Source of the DNA: Hevea brasiliensis
Taxonomy: Eukaryota > Streptophyta > Magnoliopsida > Malpighiales > Euphorbiaceae
Direction: 5' to 3'
Length of the DNA stretch: 64,000 nt
Assembly (NCBI RefSeq): GCF_030052815.1
Contig: NC_079510.1
Location: forward strand, 4,902,147 to 4,966,146
The notes under the pieces are model-generated. The model searched no databases. It was not told where the DNA came from and worked only from the letters and a program-made list of their open reading frames with translations. The translations under genes and the position numbers were made by a program. Below are positions 1 through 8,839 of the stretch, piece after piece (position 1 is the stretch's first letter; every line of letters begins with the position of its first letter).

Positions 1-321
1 ATACTCGTTGAAGAGTATAAACAAGAAAACAAAAAGAAGAAGCTCGAATTGAAAGAACAGGCACTACTCATCAACGATATCTTGAAAGAGTGTGCTAAGG
101 AAAGGAAAGAGAAAGAAAGACAAGCTGCTCTCTATCAAGAACTGAAAGAGAATGTTGACCAGCTGGAGAGAACGATAGCACAGGGAAAACAAGAACTATT
201 ACCTGAATCCGAATATGCTCTGAAAGCATTCGACCCTGCCAAGCAAGAAGAAAGGTTATATGAGTATCTCAGAAAATGTCATCTCATTATAAAGAATCTC
301 CCAGAGCCTAGGCCGATGTAA
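1..321 (+). CDS. ORF1 protein, C-terminal coiled-coil end (partial)
   Basis: The frame is open from base 1 to the TAA at 319-321 and matches, residue for residue with few changes, the C-terminal end of the long ORF1 of the minus copy at 55269-57164. What is visible is a charged Lys/Glu/Gln-rich coiled coil followed by a conserved tail ending EPRPM. The N-terminal domain lies outside the window. In this lineage ORF1 precedes gag and has no settled function. The stop codon overlaps a donor-like GTAAAG, as at the gag-pro stop. No inactivating change is seen in the visible part. Confidence 0.8.
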   Translation: MLVEEYKQENKKKKLELKEQALLINDILKECAKERKEKERQAALYQELKENVDQLERTIAQGKQELLPESEYALKAFDPAKQEERLYEYLRKCHLIIKNLPEPRPM

Positions 322-706
322 AGAATACGGTGTACAAATTATTCAGTTAATGAAATGATTTTTGGACCATTGTTTAGCAAATTTGTGAATGAATAATATG
401 ACTCCCGTAGGAACTCCCTCGCTAGGGTTATGTGAAAAATTGAATGCGCTATATGGACAGGTATCATAAATGCGCATTCAATCCAGTCATTCACAGTCAG
501 ACTATCGAACGATGCCAAGATAAAGTTGATGCAATTATCCTTTCGCAGATTTCATTCTGGCTCCCAAATGCCACCGTATCCTTCGTCCAGACCAGGACTT
601 TTAGTTTCTTTATAAAATTCAAAATTCATTAAATTTTTTTTTTTTTTTTTTTTACTCCTTACAGGAAATCAACATTGCTTCAAACAAGGCAAGTCTGACC
701 AAGCAC
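322..706 (+). other. ORF1-gag spacer with poly(T) tract and splice-acceptor-like site
   Basis: Non-coding spacer. Notable are a run of about 20 T at 634-653 followed by ACTCCTTACAG, ending at 664, a good 3' splice-site shape. The gag frame is open from 665 to the gag ATG at 707. The minus copy has an equivalent acceptor (CCCTACAG, boundary 54931/54930). No other ORF is supported here. Confidence 0.5.
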
Positions 707-2475
707 ATGGTTCAACCCAAGCGAGTGTACTTAACAAGATCTCGAACAAAGAAGATAATGGAAGATCAGGAACAAGTACAAAACCTACAAGGACAGGTTT
801 CCGAATTGAAGGATCAGGTCTCAGAACTTATGAGACTAATGAGGGAAATGTCCCAGAATAAACCCACAGTAGAGCCCAGCCTACCACTACCTCCTCCACC
901 ACCACCTACAAATGATCCACACCAAGCTTCAACTTCTTTTACCTTTCAGTCACCTATTCCGGACCCGACGATCACTATCAATCCGGCTACCATGAATAAT
1001 GACCTACTTTACTCTCATTACCCAACCGTTTCAAACACCAACCCATACCCTTCAATCCTAATCCCACCAGTACACTCCGCCCCTCATCTCCCAACTGGGG
1101 TAGTATTTCATGCAGTGGGAGGAGAAAATAAGACGAAAGAAAGCAAGAAACTATCTACTCTAGAGGAGAGATTGAGAGCAATCAAAGGACTGAATATGTA
1201 TGGTTTAGTCGATGTGGCATCGCTCAGATTGGTTCCTGATGTGGTGGTGCCGCCCAAGTTCAAGGTCCTTGATTTCGACAAGTACATTGGGAATTCAGAC
1301 CCTCGCATTCACTTGGCCACCTATATCGCCAAGATGTCCGCTTTGACAGATGATGACAGACTGCTAGTCCACTTCTTTCATGAGAGCCTCTCCGGGGCAG
1401 CCCTGAGGTGGTGCATTCAGTTGGACAGGAGCAAACTGCGCTCCTGGAAAGATTTGGCAGATGCCTTCTTAAAACAGTACAAATTTAATTGCGATGTGGC
1501 CCCCACAAGGAGGGACCTCCAGAACCTGGTGTAGAAAGACAGGGAGAGCTTCAAGAAGTATGCCCAGAGATAGAGGGAAAAGGCGGCAGAAGTACACCCC
1601 CCGGTGACCGACAATGAGCTATGCTCTCTGTTCATCGAGACTTTGAAAGCTCCTTACTTCAACTTGATGATTGGAAACACTTCCAACAGCTTCTCAGACA
1701 TCATCCAGGCTGGTAAGAGAATCGAAGCTAATTTAAGAATGGGACGACTGCAGGAGTTGGCTGAGAACCCTGCAAAGAAGACTGCCAATTTTGGCAAGAA
1801 AAAGGAGGGTGATGTGCATTCCATCACCCGGCAGAATAATTACTCCCCACTTCCCCAAAATAACTACCGGCCATATCCTTCCCCTCATGGCCAAACCATC
1901 GCAAACATTCCCCCTCCTTTCCCAAATTATCCACACCCGCACCCACAGTATCCCCCACCTACAAATTACCAACCTAGACCACCTCCTCCTCCTGCTCAAC
2001 CGAGACCACCACAAAACAATCCAAGACCCCCAAGAAACCCTGATCCACCTCTTCCCCTCCCGCTCAGTGAAATATACCGATACCTTGTCGGTATAAACCA
2101 GATAGTACCAGTTCCCTTAGACCCAATTCAGCCTCCATATCCCAGGTGGTATGATGCCACTGCCCGTTGTGAGTATCATGGAGGGGCACAAGGGCACTCA
2201 ACTGACAACTGGGGAGCACTCAGGGGAAGAGTGCACGCTTTGATTCGTAAAGGGTGGTTGAAAATTGAGGGAAATGGTTCCCTCTCCAATGTTACCTCAA
2301 ACCCATTGCCCAATCATGGTGCAGGCAATAGTGCAAATATGATAGAGTTGGAAGGAGAAAGGTCAACCTTGGAGGTGGATCAACTAATTCCTCACTTTGG
2401 GGAAATTTTGACAATAGTTGAAGGGCAAGAACTGGACAATTGGACAGCAGAGGACATCCCTGTACTCAATTTCGA
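707..2475 (+). pseudogene. gag: gag with gag-pro C-terminal remnant; protease deleted
   Basis: Starts MVQPKRVYLT with a heptad-like N-terminal helix and proline-rich linkers, then the retrotransposon gag (capsid) domain around residues 190-330. Two in-frame TAG codons break it, at about 1532 (CAG in the other copy) and 1571 (TGG in the other copy). A zinc-knuckle-like motif CEYHGGAQGHSTDN follows, with its last Cys changed to Trp. Compared with the minus copy, about 600 codons are missing between 'LIPHFGEI' (near 2405) and 'EGQELDNW' (near 2430), removing the second knuckle, the aspartic protease and the G-patch-like segment. The frame ends at TAA 2477-2479, which overlaps the donor of the following intron. 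Confidence 0.9.
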
Positions 2476-2657
2476 GTAAAGTACCTTTGGTTATCTACAC
2501 TTGATCATTTTGTCCATTGTGACAAGTGTAACTCTGTAAATGGGCCCTTTTCTTATGGCATAAATGTTAATGAATTAATAGCACATTTAAATCCAATTCT
2601 CTCTTTCTTTCCTTTTGAATTCCATCCTTATAATATGTTCTATTTTCATTCATCCAG
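2476..2657 (+). other. intron between gag-pro and pol (Ogre-type)
   Basis: Donor GA^GTAAAGTACC at 2476 and acceptor TTCATCCAG^GACC ending at 2657, preceded by a T-rich stretch, bound a 182-bp intron. Splicing joins codon GA+G (Glu), removes the TAA and links the gag-pro frame to the pol frame, which otherwise differ. In the minus copy the equivalent intron is 183 bp, and there gag-pro and pol share one frame, exactly as predicted. An intron removing the stop between pro and RT is established for Ogre elements; splicing of this copy is inferred. Confidence 0.8.
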
Positions 2658-5600
2658 GACCATTCATCAACTAACACCTAATAATTCAATAGACTCAGGA
2701 ATTCCTCTGGCTAATTTTGAAATCCCCATAACTGCCATTACTTCAAGTGATTCTAAGGAAAATCTCGCAGAAGAAAGGGACGAAGGAGATGAACCTTCCC
2801 TAGTGCCTTGTGAAGACAAAACATGCATCATAAACTTAGGCACGGAAGAAGAGAAAAGGGAACTTGAGGTAGTGGAGAGTGAAGAATTGGGGGATATGAT
2901 CAGTTTGCTTAGAGAATTCCTGGACGTATTTTCCTGGAGCTATGATGATATGGTTGGTTTGGACCCCCAGATAGTGACGCACAAGATTCCCCTTATTCCG
3001 GGGACAATCCCGGTAAAGCAGAAGTTAAGGAGAATGAATCCCGACACACTGCTCAAAGTTCGGGATGAAGTCAAGAAACAGTATGACGCTGGGTTCCTGG
3101 AAGTAGTCAAATATCCCCAATGGGTGGCTAACGTTGTCCCGATAATGAAGAAGGACGGGAGAGTTAGGGTGTGCGTCGACTACAGGGATCTTAATAAAGC
3201 GAGTTTGAAAGACGATTTCCCTCTCCCCCACATTGATGTGTTAGTAGATAATGCTGCGGGATTGGGCAGGTGTTCGTGTATTGATGGGGCGTCAGGGTAC
3301 AATCAGATCCCAATGGACGAGGAAGACAAGGATAAAACTGCTTTCATCACTCAATGGGGAGTATTTTGCTATCGGGTCATGCCCTTCGGATTAAAGAATG
3401 CTGGCGCCACCTACCAACGCGCTATGGTCACATTATTCCACGACATGATGCATAGGGAAGTAGAGGTGTATGTGGATGATATGATCATTAAATCCCGGGG
3501 AGAAGAAAGCCATGTGCGGGTGCTGAGAAAAGTATTCGAGAGACTCAGGAAGTATCAGCTGAAACTGAACCCTGCCAAATGCATATTCGGAGCCAGATCT
3601 GGAAAGTTGTTAGGATTCATAGTAAGCGAGAGAGGAATAGAAGTTGATCCAGACAAAGTTCGAGCTATTCAAGAAATGCCATCCCCAAAAACAAAAAGGG
3701 AGGTGCGCAGTTTTCCGGGAAAGTTGAACTACATCTCGAGATTTATTTCCAATCTCACCTCTAAGGCCGAGCTTATTTTTAGACTGCTCCGAAAGAACAA
3801 CACCACTCAATGGGATTCAGTTTGCCAAGAGGCTTTCGAGAAAATCAAGCAGTATCTATCAAGCCCACCAGTATTGGTTCCACCCGTAGCGGGGAGGCCT
3901 CTGATCCTGTATATGGCGGTCCAACAAAACTCGATGGGATGTGTTTTGGGATAACATGATTATACTGGCCGAAAAGAGAGGGCTATTTATTATCTGAGCA
4001 AAAAGTTCAATGATTGTGAGTCAAGGTACTCTTTCTTAGAAAAGACTTGCTGCGCGTTAGCTTGGACAGCAAATCGCCTCAAACACTACATGTTGAATCA
4101 CAAGACATGGCTCATCTCCAGGATGGATCCTATCAAATATGTATTCGAAAGCCCATTTGTGCCAGGAAGGATAGCTAAATGGCAGGTCATACTCTCCCAA
4201 TATAACATAGTCTATATGACCCGGAAAGCGGTGAAGGGTAGTGTAATAGCCGACCTCCTAGCAGAAAACCCTATCCAAGATTATGAAGCTCTGGATTTTG
4301 AGTTCCCTGATGAGCATATTAATGAAGTGGACTGCGAAGAAGAGGGGCCAGCCGATGTATGGGAAATGTATTTCGACGGAGCTGTCAATTTGTCCGGCAA
4401 TGGAATTGGAGCTGTATTGATATCCCCGGATGGAAAACACTTTCCGATAGCTGTCAAGTTGAGATTTGACTGCACCAACAACGTCGCAGAATACGAAGCT
4501 TGTGTGATGGGTCTACAGGCTGCCATCGAAATGAAAATCAAGAAGTTGGAGGTATATGGAGACTCAACCCTGATTATTTATCAAGTCAAAGGAGAATGGC
4601 AAACTAAGGATCCGAAGCTGATCCCATATCAGAAGTACTTACTGGAGCTGATTAAGAAATTCGAAGAAATCTCTTTCACTCATCTTACTAGAGACAAGAA
4701 TCAATTTGCTGATGCCTTAGCTACTCTAGCTGTTATGGCTCAAATCGAAGAAAGGCAGATGACTCAGATATTGAAGATTAAGGCAAGGAATGAACCAGCT
4801 TATTGCTTCATGATTGAAGGAGAACCCGATGGTAAGCCTTGGTATCATGACATCCTAGTCTACTGCAGAACCAGAGAATTCCCTTCGGGGGCAAGCAAAA
4901 ACGAAAAGAGGATGATCCGGAGATTAGCACTGGGATACTTCCCCAGTGGAGAAACCCTATACAAGAGGAGCTCCAACGGCGAATTGTTGAGATGTGTGGA
5001 TGCAAAAGAGGCGAAGAGAATCCTTTTTGAGACTTATGAGGGAAATTGTGCAACCCATGCCAATGGGCACATGATGGCTAAGCAAATCATGCGACGTGGG
5101 TATTTTTGGACCACGATGGAAAAGGATTGCATTGAATACTTTCGAAAGTGCCATAAGTGTCAGATTTATGCCGATCCGATAAATGTTCCACCTCACAAGT
5201 TATTCAACCTTGTCTCACCATGGCCTTTCGCAATGTGGGGCATCGATGTTATTGGTCCCATCAACCCTAAGGCATCCAATGGGCACAGATTTATCCTAGT
5301 AGCCATCGACTATTTCTCCAAATGGGTTGAAGCCACGTCATACGCCCATATTACGCAGAACACGTTTCTCAAATTCCTCAGAAACAACATCATCTGCCGG
5401 CATGGTCTCCCCAATGAAATCGTCACTGACAACGCCAAGAATCTCAATGGTCCAAAGATCCAAAAATTATGTGATCAATACAAAATCGGACATCTCAATT
5501 CCTCCCCATACCGTCCCTAGATGAATGGAGCGGTGGAAGCCGCGAACAAAAATCTCAAGAGGATAATCCGGAAAATGACGGTCACATATAGGGATTGGCA

Positions 5601-6087
5601 TGATATGCTTCCATACGCTCTTCACGCATACCGGACTTCTGTAAGAACCTCAACCGGGGCAACTCCATATTCGCTGGTTTATGGGATGGAGGCAGTATTA
5701 CCCATTGAAGTTGAAATTCCTTCCCTAAGGATTCTGAAGGAATCGGGGATTGATGAGTCAGAATGGATCCAGTCGAGGTTGGATCAGTTAAACTTGCTCG
5801 ACGAGAAAAGGTTAGCAGCAGCATGTCATGGGCAGTTATACCAGACGAGAATAGCTAGGGCATTTGACAAAAGCGTTCGCCCACGCGAATTCCAACCCGG
5901 GGACCTAGTTCTAAAGAAAGTGTTGCCGAATCAAAACGATCCCCGGGGCAAATGGTCACCAACCTACGAGGGACCCTATGTGGTTAAAAAGGCATTTTCT
6001 GGAGGAGTTTTGATCTTGACCCACATGGAAGGTGAAGAATTTCCAAGACCTGTGAATGCTAACACCGTCAAGAGATACTATGCCTAA
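2658..6087 (+). pseudogene. pol: pol: reverse transcriptase, RNase H, second (archaeal-type) RNase H, integrase
   Basis: One frame from the intron acceptor to TAA 6085-6087, broken by TAA at 3952 and TAG at 5518, both explicable as C-to-T changes in Gln codons. Domains in order: RT (about 2990-3750) with the catalytic box YVDDMI near 3470; the first RNase H and its connection (about 3800-4250); a second RNase H of the archaeal type (about 4360-4740) with acidic residues in YFDGA, AEYEA, YGDS and FADAL; integrase with an H..H..CHKC zinc-binding segment (about 5045-5165), first Asp in WGIDVIGP, second in VTDNAKN and Glu in GAVEAANK just after the second stop. The C-terminus has a PGDLVLKK motif and no chromodomain. 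Confidence 0.93.
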
Positions 6088-6900
6088 AAAAAAAAAAAAA
6101 AAAAAGGGGGTAGGAGTGAAAACCCGAAAAGGCGCTCCTAGCAAAATGTGTAAAAGAAGGCGAAAACCCCGAAGGGGCGCTTTCTGAAAAATGAGTAAAA
6201 GACGAAAACTCGAAAGGGCGTCCTGAAAGAGATACTATGCCAAAAAAAAAAAAAAAAAAAAGAGCTAGGGATGAAAACCCGAAAGGGCATCTCAAGAACT
6301 AAAAGGGAGAAATAAGGAATGGGGCATGAAACCGAGGATGAAGAGGAAACTCTCACGGCATGAAGCTTCAGAGAACTTGAAATAATGGCAGTTAAAAGAC
6401 TTCAAAAACCAACCATAAGGAATATGTGAGATCTATCCTTGTACCCTTTTCTTTGAAAGTCTATCCTTGTTTTTCCTAAAACCGTAATAAAGTTATACTT
6501 TATTCCTTCTGCTTTTATTTTTCCTGCTTACTCACTCTTTAATACTATCCTTTCTCTTTATTTAATGCGCTATTAATCAGTTGAAATTTTGCCATAAGAT
6601 TAGGATTTGAAAATTGATAACCTCACGTACTTTACTATGAGATTTGCAGGGAATGGCCAGGAAAAGGGTACGCAAAAAGAAGAAAATAGGGGTGAAAACC
6701 CGAAAGGGCATCCAAAAAAAAAAAAAAAAAAAAAAAAAAAACCAGGAAGGGCGCTTCTAGTCATATAAACTAGAGGTGAAAACCCGGAAGGGCGCTTCTA
6801 GTTATATAGACAAAGGGAAAGTGAAAACCCGCAAGGGTGCTTTTCGGGGGAAAGTAAAAAAAAAAACAGAAATGGGGCATTTGAAGGAATGAGGTCATAG
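6088..6900 (+). repeat. 3' UTR with about eight GNRA-type hairpin repeats and poly(A) tracts
   Basis: A short motif of the form GTGAAAACCCGAAAGGGCGC recurs at about 6116-6141, 6159-6184, 6201-6224, 6270-6293, 6690-6713, 6741-6760 (partial), 6775-6801 and 6821-6845. Its centre folds as CCC-loop-GGG with loops GAAA, GGAA or GCAA. A(19-28) tracts lie near 6086-6105, 6242-6261 and 6714-6741. The segment beginning AGAGATACTATGCC at 6071 recurs at 6228, a 157-bp duplication including an A tract and a hairpin. Bases 6300-6660 hold nothing else recognisable. Confidence 0.8.
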
Positions 6901-7019
6901 GTCAAGTCTTGCAACTCGTCCTCCATTCATCATTGGCCTTCGGGATTCTGTTAAGTACACTTCATTGGAGAAGAACTTCTTGTGTCTGGATCAGGCTTGC
7001 TTTGTAAGTGCAATTTAAA

Positions 7020-8105
7020 TTACCTGTCATCAACCTCTGGTTCCTTGATCTAAGTTGATTTTAATTACCTGCAATTTACATTTTCTGCAATTTACATTAC
7101 CTGTCATCAATCTCTGGTTCCTTGATCTAAGTTGATTTTAATTTCCTGCAATTTAAATTTCCTGTTATCAACCTCTGGTTCCTTGATCTAAATTGATTTT
7201 AATTTCCTACAATTTAAATTTCCTGTTATCAACCTCTGGTTCCTTGATCTAAGTTGATTTTAATTTCCTGCAATTTAAATTTCCTGTCATCAACCTCTGG
7301 TTCCTTGATCTAAGTTGATTTTAATTTCCTACAATTTAAATTTCCTGTCATCAACCTCTGGTTCCTTGATCTAAGTTGATTTTAATTTCCTGCAATTTAC
7401 ATTTCCAGTTATCAACCTCTGGTTCCTTGATCTAAGTTGATTTTAATTTCCTGCAATTTAAATTTCCTGTCATCAACCTCTGGTTCCTTGATCTAAGTTG
7501 ATTTTAATTTCCTGCAATTTACATTTCCTGTTATCAACCTCTGGTTCCTTGATCTAAGTTGATTTTAATATTCTGCAATTTAAATTTCCTGTTATCAACC
7601 TCTGGTTCCTTGATCTAAGTTGATTTTAATTTCCTGCAATTTAAATTTTATGTTATCAACCTCTGGTTCCTTGATCTAAGTTGATTTTAATTTCCTGCAA
7701 TTTACATTTCCTGTTATTAACCTCTGGTTCCTTGATCTAAGTTGATTTTAATTTCCTCCAATTTAAATTTCCTGTCATCAACCTCTGGTTCCTTGATCTA
7801 AGTTGATTTTAATTTCCAGTTATCAACCTCTGGTTCCTTGATCTAAGTTGATTTTAATTTCCTGCAATTTACATTTCCTGTCATCAACCTCTGGTTCCTT
7901 GATCTAAGTTGATTTTAATTTCCTGCAATTTACATTTCCTGTCATCAACCTCTGGTTCCTTGATCTAAGTTGATTTTAATTTCTTGCAATTTAAATTTCC
8001 TGTTATCAACCTCTGGTTCCTTGATCTAAGTTGATTTTAATTTCCTGCAATTTAAATTTACTGTTATCAACCTCTGATTCCTTGATCCAAGTTGATTTTA
8101 ATTTA
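7020..8105 (+). repeat. 61-bp tandem array, about 18 copies, in the 3' UTR
   Basis: Units share CTCTGGTTCCTTGATCTAAG followed by TTGATTTTAATTTCCTGCAA and an AT-rich remainder. The period is 61 bp apart from the first, longer unit and one shortened unit near 7810. Units are contiguous without spacers and differ by single bases. The minus copy has only four units of the same repeat. Tandem arrays in this position are known in Tat-lineage elements and can seed satellites. Confidence 0.92.
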
Positions 8106-8176
8106 ACTTCTGTTGCCAATCTCTAGGTCACTAACTTAGGTATGCTTTAGTTCCCTAACTTCGAACACCTGATCGT

Positions 8177-8278
8177 CCAAAATATGGGTCTGGATCTTTA
8201 CATAATTCCTACACGGGAAAATTTTTCCCTTTAAAAGAAATTATGTAAAGAGGGGCAGCTGTCGACACCATATTTTGG
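8177..8278 (+). promoter_or_regulatory. nested inverted repeat enclosing the polypurine tract and LTR start
   Basis: Outer arms CCAAAATATGG (8177-8187) and CCATATTTTGG (8268-8278) are perfect complements. Inside them, TCTTTACATAATT (8195-8207) pairs with AATTATGTAAAGA (8239-8251), and GGGAAAA with TTTTCCC closes the inner hairpin. The polypurine tract AAAGAGGGGCAGC (8247-8259) lies at the foot of the inner stem and directly abuts LTR base 8260. The same arrangement occurs in the minus copy. Confidence 0.75.
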
Positions 8279-8839
8279 CCGATCCCCAGAATCAATAAAC
8301 TTTGAAACTGATCCCCAGTACTAAATCTCCCTTTGACAGCCAATTACATTCCCGATCTCTCTTTGCCAGATAACTGCATTTCCGATCTCTCCTCACAAGG
8401 AATTGAATCAACGCAAAGTCCTCATATCAGTCAAAGCCTTACCGGTCTATTAAATCACTCACCGATCTCTTAAACCCATTGTCGAATCTCCTGACCAGTC
8501 AAGTATGTTCCTAATCTCTTTTGATAAATGAAATTGAACTGACACTAGACCTTTATTACCAATTTTATTGCCGATCTCCCTTTCAAAAGTTTAGGAATAA
8601 TCAAAGGTTTCGTTCCGGTTTAATGATGATCCCGATCTTAAATGTTCAAGCCAAATTTCCAATTTTAATCAAGTCCCGTTTAGCGTTGGTTCCCTGCCGA
8701 TCTCATGCTCATTGTGTTTTCTGACCTCTTACACTTAGATTGATAATCACTTTTAGTGTTTAAATAATTTAGAGGTTTTCCGATCACATTCATTCACTAG
8801 ACAAAAAGAAGACTTCATTCATATTAAAGTTTGTACAAG

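Noticed and set aside
1108..1308. Short reverse-strand ORFs within gag and pol (for example 1108-1308, 1417-1635, 3025-3231, 4281-4541, and the mirror set on the plus strand at 47844-54563)
   Set aside because: They lie opposite recognised gag/pol frames, have no motifs, and their equivalents in the sibling element are broken or shifted.
1733..2096. Overlapping ORFs in the proline-rich gag linker on both strands (also 53494-53804)
   Set aside because: Low-complexity C-rich sequence stays open in several frames; only the gag frame continues into recognised domains.
5956..6356. Phe-rich reverse-strand ORFs (also 46942-47139, 47463-47672)
   Set aside because: They are translations of A tracts and the hairpin repeats on the non-sense strand.
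7020..8105. CRISPR-like array
   Set aside because: Units are contiguous 61-bp tandem copies with no unique spacers, in a plant retrotransposon 3' UTR.
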